Of a stretch of DNA of 64,000 bases, positions 45,902 through 57,221 are shown in pieces (the first letter of the stretch is position 1; each line of letters opens with the position of its first letter). The translations under genes and the position numbers were made by a program. The DNA is taken from NCBI GenBank assembly GCA_011037195.1, contig JAAEAF010001082.1:62001-126000 (forward strand), read 5' to 3'. This DNA comes from Triatoma infestans (taxonomy: Eukaryota > Arthropoda > Insecta > Hemiptera > Reduviidae). Below the pieces are notes generated by a model. It had not been told where the DNA came from, did not search any database, and saw only the letters and a program-made list of their open reading frames with translations.

Positions 45902-47191
45902 TAGGGTTGGTGCAAAAATAATGCAGGTTTTTGAACTTTCATCTTTTGTTTACTTCTGCTTGCCAAGTAAACAAAGATAATCCTCCAGTCTAGGTAATGG
46001 ATTATAAACAATGTTTATTAATGTTGTTTTTCCTCAAATATCAGTTTAGTTTGTGTTCCATTTTGTATGAGTTAAGACCTCCGATATTCACCATGTCAAA
46101 ACAAGATTTTCGTCAAATTTATTTTTACGAGTTCAAACTTGGTCGAAGTGCGGCTCAAACTGCGCGTAACATCAATGTTGTTTGGGATGAAGGAAGCATC
46201 AGTGAATGTACAGTGCAGCGATGGTTCCAAAAATTTCGTGTTGGAGATTTTGATCTCGAAGACAAGGAAGTCGCGGTAGGCCCTCTGTTGTTGATCACGA
46301 CCATCTTAGGGCATTGGTGGAAGATAACCCTCGCAAAACCACTCGGGACTTTGCGAGAGAAGTTAGTGTTGACCACTCAACAGTCGTTCGCCATCTCGAA
46401 CAAATTGGTAAAGTTAAAAAGCTCGACACGTGGGTACCTCACGAATTGACCCAGAGCCAAAAACATCGGCGTTTTGAAATTTGCAATTCTCTTCTGTTGC
46501 GCTACCAAAATGAACCATTTCTTAATCGAATCGTGACATGTGATGAAAAATGGATCCAATACGACAACAGGAGACGGTCAGGCCAGTGGCTGGACAAGGA
46601 TGAAGCACCAAAACATTTCGCGAAACCAAGCCTGCACCCGAAAAAAGTAATGGTGACAGTGTGGTGGTCTACTGCAGGTGTTATTCATTACAGCTTCCTA
46701 AATACTGGCGAAACAATCACGGCTGAAACATATTGTCAAGAAATTGACAAAATGCATAGGAAATTGCAAAATCTTTGTCCAGCATTGGTGAATCGGAAAG
46801 GACCAATTCTTCTTCACGATAACGCCAGGCCACATATCGCAATGCCAACTCTCAGGAAACTTCAGGAATTGAAATATGAAACACTTCCGCACCCTCCATA
46901 CTCCCCCGATCTCTCGCCGACGGACTTCCACTTACTTAGACATTTGGACAACTTCTTAAGAGGAAAAAATTTTAGGGACCGAAGTGAAACCGAAAATGCC
47001 TTCCGCGAGTTTATTGAGAGTTTAAATAAAGATTTTTTAGAAACTGGAATAAAAATGCTTCTGACACGTTGGCAACTATGTGTTGATAATGATGGAACAT
47101 ATTTTGAATAAATAATCTTAGTTTTATACAAATTATAATAATTTTTTTTTTTTGGCATATAAAAACCTGCATTATTTTTGCACCAACCCTA
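45902..47191 (+). mobile_element. Mariner (DD34D), nearly intact, TA target duplication
   Basis: 1,290 bp between TA dinucleotides (45900-45901 and 47192-47193). Terminal inverted repeats of ~30 bp are almost perfect (tagggttggtgcaaaaataa at the left, matching reversed at the right). It encodes one transposase with a single frameshift. It is likely the most recent mariner insertion in the window. Confidence 0.9.
46094..47111 (+). pseudogene. Mariner transposase with one frameshift
   Basis: From MSKQDFRQIYFYEFKLGRSA (46094) the N-terminal HTH runs to GDFDLEDKE, where frame shifts near 46265-46272. It resumes SRGRPSVVDHDHLRALVEDN and continues to TAA after 47111. The second part keeps WVPHEL, VTCDEKWI (first Asp), LLHDNARPH (second Asp) and YSPDLSPTDFHLL (third Asp), with 34 residues between the last two: classical DD34D. 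All three catalytic positions are present; only the frameshift inactivates it. Confidence 0.88.
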
Positions 47192-47738
47192 TAGCTTGGC
47201 TGCAGCACATCTGTAAGGTATACTACAGGGATTGTCTCTATCTGTTCTACAAAAATCTGACCGTGAATTATATTTGGACTTTCTTAATAGAGCATACACC
47301 TCCTTCTGACGTAGATATTCCTCCTTCCGGGTCGCTCTGAGATTCTATCGTTTCTAGTTCTTTGAAATGTTCGCCTCAACTTATTACAAAGCCTACGCGA
47401 CCTTGTTAATTCGTTATCCCACCAAAGTAAAGACTTTTTGTTGCTAGCAGAAACTTTAAATTTCTTTTTACCTAATAATACATGTTTCAAGTATCTATGA
47501 TGATCTTAGTGAACCAGATTAGAAAATCATTTATTGTGGTGGAATTTTTAACTTTAGTTGAAAGAACAGAATCTAGTTCATCAGCACTGAAATTATTTTG
47601 GGAGGCAGACAGTCTTTTTAATATTTCATCTACAAAATTTTGTTTTTTATCTTCACTCAGATTAAAACGGAAATTACTTGAATCAGAGAGACAAACATTT
47701 TGGGCAGTAGTAATCGAGAACGCAATAATTCTATGGTC

Positions 47739-48349
47739 TCATGAGCTTTCTTCGCCTGCTATTCTCCAGTCGGAAATAATATATAAACAAGATATAGACG
47801 CTATGGTAAGGTCGACGCTACTCTCCTCATTGCTAGTTAAGAAGGTTGGAACATTAAGATTATTATTTAAAGTGAATAAGAAATTTTCTGCCAAAAAATC
47901 TTCCAGTAGACGACCACGAGTGTCCGTTTTCTTGTCGAACCATGTGACAGAGTGAGCGTTGCTATCCGTAAAGATAATAAATCCTTTCTTATTTGTGAAT
48001 TGCAAAATATCGTCTGTTACGTTCAAATTAGTCTGTATATCGGCTCGAATTTCTAAATATGAAGACATCAAAAATATTTGTAAATTATTGTAATTCATTT
48101 CCACTAAAACGTGGTCTTCATTAGAAACTTGACTAATTAAGCATACATCTACTCACGATTATAAACGACAATTGCCGTACGCTTTCTATTTACATCAGAT
48201 TCAAATATTTTAAATGTATTAGGGAAGCCTAAAATTTCATTATTTCTATTACAAGGTCCTTGAACTAAAGCGATGTCACTATTTTTATTTATCATAAGCT
48301 GAGCTTGATTGTCAATGGCGCAAATTGATCTGAAAACAAGTAGTTGCAC
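47739..48349 (-). pseudogene. LINE APE-type endonuclease (broken)
   Basis: Two frames (48149-48349 and 47739-48104): DIALVQGPCNRNNEILGFP is the N-terminal catalytic Glu region with E changed to G. IIFTDSNAHSVTWFDKKTDT, then RGRLLEDFLAEN and SSVDLTIAS match the 'GDFNAHS..W......GR.L' and 'SS.DLT' motifs. The endonuclease nicks target DNA in living LINEs. Confidence 0.7.
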
Positions 48350-48366
48350 TTCTTGCCAGTCTGTGT

Positions 48367-48745
48367 TTAGTTGCCATAGTCGATATTCATCTTTTTTGCT
48401 TTAATTTTCTCCAACCGTGAGGGACAATTTATATTTAACGATGTGTGATTTATGTCGAATTTAGTTTTGCCATAGTGGTTGTGGTTCATGCAATTAGAAC
48501 AGCGATGATCAGAAGGATTACTTACTTTACAATCAGACATTTTGTGCTCTCCAGCACATAATGGGCAGGTGAGTCGGCCCTTACATTGATTAAACATGTG
48601 ATTAAATTTATTGCACTTAAAGCAGCGACTTAGCAATATATATTCACTTACTCTGCAGACATTCCATTTCAGTTTTAGTTTACCGTTCAGAATTACATGA
48701 AATAGCTCCGGTATCACCTCAATTACACAGTGTTTTCTCCCAGTA
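48367..48745 (-). pseudogene. LINE ORF1 C-terminus with CCHC zinc knuckles
   Basis: Reads KHCVIEVIPELFHVIL and then RCFKCNKFNHMFNQCKG, CPLCAGEHKMSDCK, and CSNCMNHNHYG: two clear CCHC-type knuckles and a third partial one, as in R1/I/jockey ORF1 nucleic-acid-binding proteins. It begins at the left target-site copy of the nested LINE; its N-terminal half continues beyond 49510. Confidence 0.7.
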
Positions 48746-49495
48746 ATAATAATAATAATAATAATAAAATTGTCTTTATAGGAACACAATACAAATATAC
48801 AAAAAAAAAAAAAATTAATAATAAATCTCTTTTGTTTTAAGACGAATACTCATGGTCCACTGACCATCTGAGGGGTCGCCTTGAACTTATACAAACTAAA
48901 CTTTTCCGCCTTGGAAATACAATTTGAAGGCAAAAAAAATATAATTGAAAAAGAAAAATCCTAAATATTAGAATTACAACAAAACAAAAAGAAGAAAAAC
49001 AATCATTACTCCATTAAACTGAAATGTGCCAAGCCTTGTTAAATTAAAAAGGATAATAATAAAAGAATATAAGAATAAGAATAAAAAGTAAAAGAAGAAA
49101 TCTCGGAAATATGTACCTCAATCCATATTTTAATAATTAAATTGTTCTATCAAAAAATATCTACATTTCCAAGCTACCTTACAATAATTTACCAAGCTGG
49201 TCCAGTCTTTCCCGTTTAAATATGCCTTAAACTCATCCTCAGTTAGCATATCCTCCTTCAAATACTTTCGACGATACTCTTTTAGAACAGGGCAAATAAC
49301 AAGAAAGTGATAGACGTCCTCGATCTCATTCCTGTTACACAATGAGCACAATTTGACCTGCTCAGTGAAGGTATATTTGTGTAAATACAGCAGTTCGCCC
49401 CTCATTTTGATTAACCAGCCAACAGAATTGCATCTAACTTGCTACTATAAAGAAAATTATTATCGGGTTCCAATTCCTTATACAGAGTATACCTT
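48746..49495 (-). mobile_element. 5'-truncated LINE nested in the R1-like relic
   Basis: Bounded by a perfect 15-bp target duplication tgttttctcccagta (48731-48745 and 49496-49510). On the minus strand it ends in a (TTA)n tail. It encodes a C-terminal zinc region at 49405-49130: KLCSLCNRNEIEDVYHFLVI then CPVLKEYRRKYL. Removing it rejoins the ORF1 reading of the older LINE. Confidence 0.85.
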
Positions 49496-50120
49496 TGTTT
49501 TCTCCCAGTATTTTTGTTTATTAACATTCTCTTAGCTTCCGCATCACTGTCTTAACATTAAATTCTACATTCTGCTTCTTTATTGTCTCAATAATATTAT
49601 CTGTTGACATCTTCTGGAATATCCAAAACAATAAGGCACGGTCTTAGTTTTTTAACAGGGACGGCTTCAAATTCAGCACTGCAAACTGTGTTAATTTCAT
49701 TACACAATTTGTCTGCTTCGGCTTTAGATTCTGTTTCAAGAATTATTTTACTGGATCTATCTTATCTTTAATAGTTTTCTTTGCTTCATCATTAGACAAA
49801 GACATCTTCGGTTTGATTAAACAAGAAAATCCAGGTTTTGGAAAATTATTAACCAACTTAGTATTACTTACAACATCAGCGTAGGTGCAATTCCGCTTCT
49901 GTTCAGAAGTAGATTCAGTTGTGCGATTTTAGCCTGTTCTTTTCTCGCTAACTCCTGCTTCATCTGGTTAAATAAAGTTGTCAATTCACTTATAGATTTA
50001 CTAATGTGATCTCTATATACATTTGATAAATTTCCACTTTTCTTTTTAATATAAGATAAACGGTTTATAGCACATTGAAAAACACTATCAAAATTAGGCG
50101 ACGCTATCTTTTCACATTTT

Positions 50121-52340
50121 GTGTGTGTGTCTGTGTGATGAGTGGGGGAGGGGAGGGGAGAAAAACAGACAGACCCTTTATAGGGAACCTCATAGCTTTT
50201 ATTTTCCGTGTAAACTCAATTTGATAATTTTATGCAAGAAATACACAAAATGAATAACTTGTTCTAATACATAAAATTCCACAAATACTGTTTCAATAAT
50301 GTGTATTACAGAAAAACTTAGGTTCTTTTAGAAATGCGCCTTGAAAATAATTTTCTTCGAAGCAATGTTCTAGTTAAATTGAAAAGATTTTGTAAATGTT
50401 AGTAAATATACTAACTATAATATATAGAAAATTGTTGAATAAATTTTTGAGAAAACTTAACGTATCATATAATACGTTAATATAAATAAAATATTAAAAT
50501 TTAACATTCATTTTTGAGGTTACGTTTTGCATTTTGGTAACTCCTTTTTTTTTTATGAAGCTTCTGCTTGAACATGTTCATTATTATCGCACCAAAGCAA
50601 TAAAAGTTTGTGACGATTCTGGGTAATAAATCTCTCTGAGAAAGAAATATAAATAGAATATCATTGAAAGAATCTCTTGAACATGGAGCGTAAGGAAATT
50701 TTTTTAAATAGTTTAGTTTTAGTAATAATCTAAATATTATTATAGGATTCTTTTAAAATGAAATCAATTCTTGGAATAATGGTTTGTAACATGAGATATA
50801 TTGACTAGAAATGAAGATTCTTTGCACATCTACTTCAAAGGAATTTCAGACTAATTAGGCTATTTATTTTCCACTTTCTTTTTTATCTTAAATTAACAAA
50901 AATTTTTTAGCGGATATAATTTATATCAAATTAAATGTCACATAGATCGCTGGGTTCACTAAATGATTGGAACATAATAAAACATTTAATAATTCCATAT
51001 AAAGATAATTAAAAGAAACTAGTGGTCTACGAATAAAGGATATTGGCTCTTCATTTCTAGTCTACATGTTCACAAGTCTAGTACTTTTCATGATTCTAGG
51101 AGTGAAACTCACTCGATATTTTTTTATTATTATTGATATTTTCACTTTTAATTGATAGATGAATTGCCACTAATTGTTTAGTAACTATTAATATTAATCA
51201 GCTTGTAGATTCCATGCATTATAATGAAATGGTAGGTCAAAGGTAAATATAATTTTGCAACTATCCCTCTCAATTCTCACAAAATCAATTTTCCTCATAG
51301 AAAAATTTTTCAAACAAAAGGGTAAGTCTTTGATGTATGTGAAGTAAGTATACCATTTTTAGAGATAATCGCTAGTGTCGATTTCATAGAGATCGTGAAA
51401 ATCTGTGCAAAACACTTCTCACCCATGAACACTTCTCACCCATAAATTTTAATCAATGTGTGTTTAATCTCTCTGTATTCAACTTCTTATTTCATCATAT
51501 AAATTAGTTGATTAGTTGGATTTTCCAGCTAAGTATAGCTCAGAAGTTGTTTTCCTCGATAAGTGCGATTTGAATTTGGAACAAAATTCCTAGAATGTAA
51601 TTCTTAGATCCGCAGTACGCTGGAAAACATCATAAATTTACTGAAAACCAGAATGATTTTGTAATCATCGGCCGGTTTCCATATTGTTCGCCCATTTTCA
51701 GCATATCTATAATGTCACATTATATCACTGAACTGACAATGAAAAGTTAGGAGTTGCATACACTCAGAGTGAACAAATTAATCTCTGATGAAATTTAAGA
51801 AAGTTGCCAATACTACTTAAACTAACTAAGAAAGTATAGGTTCAGTTTGATGACTTTTGTTACAGTATATAATTCACAAAGTAAAACAGCTTCCCAAAAT
51901 AAAATAAAAATTAAAAAAGGTACTAGAAAATTTTTGTTGATTTCTATCTACCTAAACCGGAAACCTAAAACAGAACTTACTTCATCAAAATTGTTTCTAC
52001 GGTTGTTTACCTCGGAAAAGTTTATAGAAACTTACAAGACATCAGCATAATTAAGACTATCCACTGTGATCTTTGCAAGAAACAGAAATAGCCTTATGCG
52101 GTGAAGGGGATGAAAATTATTCGAAAGAGAGTAAGTGAATGATTTCTGCGAATTGTACCACCCGGCCAATCGTACTATTGAGCATACACACACACAAACA
52201 CACAAACATTCCCCATTCTATGTTGGTCCACCCTCTTGCATACTACCTCGTCAACTGACTATAGGTCGATATGATGAATGTATTAATCCGATAAGAGCCT
52301 TATCTCACTTTCCCATAACGCTAAACTCTAAACATCGTTA

Positions 52341-52342
<2 letters not shown>
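50121..52342. other. AT-rich intergenic DNA
   Basis: Contains a GT/GGGGA-rich tract at 50120-50165 and a degraded hammerhead-like core on the minus strand at 51666-51704 (GGCC where GGTC is expected). No genes recognised. Confidence 0.4.

Positions 52343-52381
<39 letters not shown>
52343..52381 (+). repeat. (GA)n microsatellite
   Basis: About 19 uninterrupted GA dinucleotides. Confidence 0.95.
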
Positions 52382-52383
<2 letters not shown>

Positions 52384-52779
52384 GTTGCCTTCGAAACTCA
52401 CGAGGACTCTGAGCGACATTGTGGGGGGAGGGCACTCCTATAAATAGGACTGCATAGAGAAGTCAAATCAAATACCCCCCATTACTTATGAGATACACAG
52501 TTCTTCCTTTAAACTATACAAAATTCTCTCCCACATTTCCGTAATGTTAATTTAAAAAAAATGCACCCGACATTCAACATTCACCCGACTTTCTATTACT
52601 GCAGTTAACAATTACAAAATCGATGTTCTTTAAACTAGGATTATTTTATTAAGGCCTAATATAAATAAAGATTAGTAGGATTACACCTTACATTCAAGGC
52701 AGGTAGTAAATTAAGTGCTTACAAGATAATAATGCCCACAACCTTGACCAAATCCCAATAACATTTGAACTTTAATGTC

Positions 52780-53350
52780 ACAGGTATCTCAGAAGCTCCT
52801 AAAATCAATTTTCCCGAAAAAAGTTCCAAATAAAAGTAACACGTTTTATTCTGTGTCGGTAGCACTACAAGTTTAAAAATTCGTTGCTGCTGTTAACAAA
52901 ATAATTCCAAAAACCTCGTAAACCTACTCAGTAATATCGCTAGATTTTTCAAGTTAATCCAATTTTCTTTAAATTTTAAATAATCTACCTTCATGTTATA
53001 TGAAGATAGAATAATTCATTGTACTAACATGGTACTTTAGAGAGGTTCTTAACGTTACTGCCCCATAGAACCCACAAAAAACGAATTTTTGGGGTTAGTA
53101 ACGACCTCTGAAAAAGTATTCAGTCAAGTCTCACTTTCGGTTGAATAAGGTTCCAAAACCTTACTTATTGTCAGATTCGGTGGTTATACGTAAATGTAAT
53201 AACAAGTCAGATTCCTGCAATTTTTCGTTCTTTCAAACCTACAGACCATTCGTTACATTTTTTTTTTTCTTGTAATTAGGATACTTCAAAACATGTGCTT
53301 CCCGTGAAAATTGAATTTTGAAAATTTGACAAGGTCGCAGAGTAGACAAA
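52780..53350 (+). repeat. Divergent remnant of the TIR-bearing repeat
   Basis: Plus-orientation blocks occur in family order: aatcaattttcccgaaaa with caaataaaagtaaca, a cttttaacgaatttttggg-like unit boundary, the cagaccattcg motif near 53245, and gaaaatttgacaaggt near the right end. Confidence 0.45.
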
Positions 53351-54412
53351 ACTGAAATCTGGTGGGACTCTCTATCATTGCAATTTACATAGTGCAATTG
53401 ATTAATTTCTTCAAACGTGGAATGAATTTTTATTAAATTGGCCTTGGTATTATGCAGTTAAGAAAGCCAGATCTGTAGTAAAACGTAGTTTTGAGGAAAC
53501 ATGTTTCCAAGCTCCTAAAGTAGAATAAAGATACTAGTATTGATAGAATGCTCCACAACAAAGCTGGCAAAGCTTCATAATGCCGACTTCAGCCACTCCA
53601 ACGCTACCGGTAGACTCATAGTGCATCTTTACCAATTTCCCACGCCAAGTGTGGTAGTAACGGGCAACAGTATGTAATCAATTTCTACTAGGAGATGTAC
53701 AAAACTTTCCCGAAAAGTTGCTCAAAGTTGCATAAAAGCACACCACCTGCTCTTTAGTCATACTAGAATTAACATTCGGAGAATCTGGCATCACTAAGAG
53801 TCAAAACAAGCATTCAAGAGGTTACAAACAATTTTCAAAAAGTCTATAATACATCACACAAATAATTAATCAAGCAACAACTTCCAGGAAGTAATCAATC
53901 AACCACTTAACTCTCTATCAATAAGCCCTTTTCCAGAATAAAGAGTTCATCTCAATCTAGCTAACTTTATAATCATTAGAACAAGCAGGAATTTTAATTC
54001 GCCACGCTACAAATACAATTCATTGCTAGACCAATACTTCTCTTCATAGTAATCGTATACTTCTCTATTCTTCTTTTATAGTAATCGTAAAAAAAATGCA
54101 GGTACACTAAAAAGTTTTAATTCATCATTAAACATTTACATCACTATTAATATCTTATTCCATCTATTATATCCCCAAAACGCCCTAAACTCAATATCTC
54201 GGAAAACATTTTCAAACAAAAATAACAGAACTACAAATGTGTAGTTAGTAATGCCCCCTATATAAAGAAACCGTTGATGTCTGAAATCTAGTAAATCGCT
54301 AAAAACTAAAAAAAAAAAGTTCAGGAAAATTCTCTAATGATTTTTTCAATCATGTTCATATACTACAGATATATGGCAATCACTTTTATTTACAGACTCT
54401 CTGCATCAGTGT
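53351..54412. other. Intergenic DNA with weak repeat traces
   Basis: No coding segment recognised. The 54180-54300 stretch (ctcggaaaacattttcaaac, then aaataacagaactacaaatg) looks like another decayed unit of the TIR-bearing repeat. Confidence 0.35.
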
Positions 54413-54427
54413 AATAATAATATTGCT

Positions 54428-54665
54428 CAGGTTAGGGATTAGCTCAATGGTTGGCACACTGGATTCCTATGCGGAGGACCCGGGTTCGAGTCCACCTGTC
54501 TGCCCTTAGATTTTTCTTCCTGGGAGCCCCTAATGCTCACTCTCTGGTGATGGATAGTGTTGTCTGTAACGAGAGAACACTGTCCGGAGGCCGGCAGTAC
54601 ACTGAGTAGGCTCCGGGCGCTAATGACCATACATGTGATGCGCCTTACAAAAAAAAAAAAAAAAT
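54428..54665 (+). repeat. tRNA-derived SINE with target duplication
   Basis: Flanked by a 15-bp duplication aataataatattgct (54413-54427 and 54666-54680). A box ggattagctcaatggttggc, B box gggttcgagtccacc, body, 3' end gatgcgcctta and an A-rich tail of about 17 A. Confidence 0.87.
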
Positions 54666-55095
54666 AATAATAATATTGCTTTCATTTTCCCTTAAAAGAG
54701 AAGCAAAGAAAAGGGAAGTATAAGTAATTTAAGATTTGGAAAACCATTCTGCCAGAGGACGATATTTTATAGTACTCATATTTACGTAACTACTTGTACA
54801 CAAAAAAAAATTTACAGAAAAATAAAAATATATTTTTGTAGAAAATATAAGTAAATAAGTGCAATAAGAGCAAAAATAAAAAAAATAAAAAACTTGACAA
54901 AAATCATGACCATCAAATCTATTAATAAGTTACCATTGATATTAATCATTTTCAACATTTTGAAAATTAATCATTTTTTGGCATTTTTATATTTGATAAT
55001 TTTAAAGTTTCCACTCACCAACTCTAGAAGCACTCATAGAACCATGATGAGAGAAATATACCAACGAGCGAATTCTTTAATAGTCGTTAAAAAAA

Positions 55096-56075
55096 AAAAT
55101 CTGGTGTGAAACACTCACACAACTTTCTCTTACTCCAGTACTCAAAATTATAATTGACAAATTTTATAGTTAGTGTACCAAATTTAATGAAATTCGTCGA
55201 AAAGTGAAAACACTGTCGAGTAAAACTGTCCGGTTTACTAATTTCCTTGAAACTCGGAATTTGGGTCATATATTAATTTCTAGTTATTTCAATTTGGATG
55301 ACAGAATTGTATAATCAACTGCGATAGCATTTTAAAGAAAAACATAACCCCCCTCCCCCAAAAGTCCCCTTAAATGAATTTATCAGGGGAAAAGTTTCAA
55401 ATAAAAGTTGTAGCTCTTTATATGTATAGTTAACAACACTGGTTTAAAGAAAATCGTTGGAGCCATTTTCGAGAAAATACCAGAAAACTGAAAATTATAT
55501 TTCAGTAAAAACGCACTTCCGGTTATCTATTTTTTTTAAACTCGGAATTTCAACAACATATTTAATTCTAATTAACATTATTTAGATGACAGAATTGTCT
55601 AATATACTGAAACAGCAGTTAAGATGAAAACCTAACCCACCCCTCCCCCAGAAGTTGCCCTTAAATGAATTTTCCTGGAGAAATGTTTCAAATAAAAGTT
55701 GTAGCTCTTTGTATGTGTAGTTGATATAACAAGTTTAAAGAAAATCTTCGGAGCCATTTTTGGAAAATTGCAAAAAAAGTGAAAAAAACAACTAGTAAAG
55801 TGGTACTTCCGGTGAGGAATATTGACACATAACGCACCGTCAGATCCATGGTGATACCTAAACGTAATATCAAGTTTGAACTTTCTACGATTTTTCGTTT
55901 TTGAGCTATGCTGTCACCATACACACATACACAAACACACACACAGACCATTTGCTAAAAAACCACTTTTTTGGACTTAGGGGACCTCAAAACGGATATT
56001 TCCGGTGAAAACTCGATATCGAAAATTTGACACGATTACAATACTTCCTCTTACTAGGAGAAAGTGAAAGTAAAA
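55096..56075 (+). repeat. TIR-bearing interspersed repeat, copy 4 (three internal units)
   Basis: Starts ctggtgtgaaacactcacac and ends near ggagaaagtgaaagtaaaa. The internal phrase tttcaaataaaagttgtagc recurs at about 55395 and 55687, spacing ~290 bp. The 87-codon frame at 55688-55951 is a CA/GT-rich shadow. Confidence 0.85.
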
Positions 56076-56460
56076 AAACTGACTTCTTTAAATTAGAGAA
56101 CAACTTACCAAAGTAAGCAGGTCGGATGTCTGATAAAAACGAGTATTTGTGATAAAGTGAAATGAGTCCTCTCTGACTCCGGAGTTAATAAGAGAACTCA
56201 ACTCAGCCTCAAGCCAAAGAAGGATTATAATTCAGTATTTTGTAAACCCATTCTAATTTTAGGAAGCCAACGTAAATCATTCAGTTTTAGCCTATAAACA
56301 TTATAATTCTATTCACTCTCGTTGAAATACCTATTTAATTTTTGTTATATAAAGTAAAACGTAAAGGAATCGTACACTTCCAGAACATCTTCCCAAATAT
56401 TGCTTCTCGCGTTTGATGATAACAAGTCAGAGGAATTTGAAAGTCAATTTCTCAATGATG
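56076..56460. other. Intergenic DNA, nothing recognised
   Basis: No gene, RNA or repeat seen. Confidence 0.4.
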
Positions 56461-57221
56461 TTATTTGAAAATCGAAAGCATAAGAATGGTTCCTAATCGT
56501 TCAATTTATTCAACTGATAATTTCGTTATCTCTGATGATTCTCCAATTTGACACCACAATAAAGAACCGAGATTGCGTTAAACAATTCACATTTAGAAAA
56601 TAGAGGGACCATATCAAGCGAGATAAAGTCACACAAGTTTCTGTTTATTGCAAAAAGATGCCATCATAACTTCTTTGCTTAGATGAACCTTAAAGAAAAG
56701 AAAGAAGCCTCATGATAGGTGATCCTCCCAATTACTCATATTCATTAACAATCTCAACTGGTAATCCCTTAAAGTGCCAACGCTCTTAGAATCTACTCCC
56801 TTCCTGAAGCAACCACTGCTATTTGTCGGAATGACAAGTTAATATTCCTTTGTAGTCCACATGCCCAGTCCGCCAGATCTGCAATATATATATATGTAAT
56901 ATATGTATGAATATATAATATAAATATATTTTCAATATACTTATATTGAAACTCGAAAGCATAAGATAAGAATGATTCCTAATCGTTCAATTTATTAAAC
57001 TGATAATTTCGTTATCTCTGATGATTCTCCAATTTGACACCACAACAAAGAACCGAGATTGCGTTAAACAATTCACATTTAGAAAATAGAAGGACCATAT
57101 CAAGCGAGATAAAGTCACACAAGTTTCTGTTTATTGCAAAAAGATGCCATCATGACTTCTTTGCTTAGATGAAACTTAAAGAAAAGAAAGAAACCTCATG
57201 ATAGGGGCGATCCTCCCAATT
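56461..57221 (+). repeat. Tandem duplication of ~270 bp around an AT spacer
   Basis: 56467-56733 and 56948-57221 are nearly identical (both contain gaaccgagattgcgttaaac and caagcgagataaagtcacac) and are in direct orientation, separated by 214 bp with a TATA-rich microsatellite at 56885-56940. A few substitutions and small indels distinguish them. Confidence 0.88.

Larger units (their letters stand above)
47194..50120 (-). mobile_element. R1-like LINE relic (ORF1 and endonuclease)
   Basis: Minus-strand order: ORF1 upstream part (KPGFSCLIKPKMSLSNDEAK near 49850-49800), then zinc knuckles, then an APE-type endonuclease, then a WWDNELTRSRRLCNKLRR linker near 47420. RT is absent: the relic is cut off at the mariner. 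Frames are broken in several places. A second LINE is nested at 48746-49495. Confidence 0.7.

Noticed and set aside
46862..47158. 98-codon minus-strand open frame
   Set aside because: Antisense of the mariner catalytic region.
47482..47955. 157-codon plus-strand open frame
   Set aside because: Antisense of the LINE endonuclease, which matches known motifs on the minus strand.
51666..51704. Fifth hammerhead-like core
   Set aside because: Core (CTGAAAA), stem II and triplet (GCC) are all damaged; kept only as a decayed relative.
55688..55951. 87-codon frame starting with a VCVCV run
   Set aside because: Antisense of a CA microsatellite within the TIR-bearing repeat.
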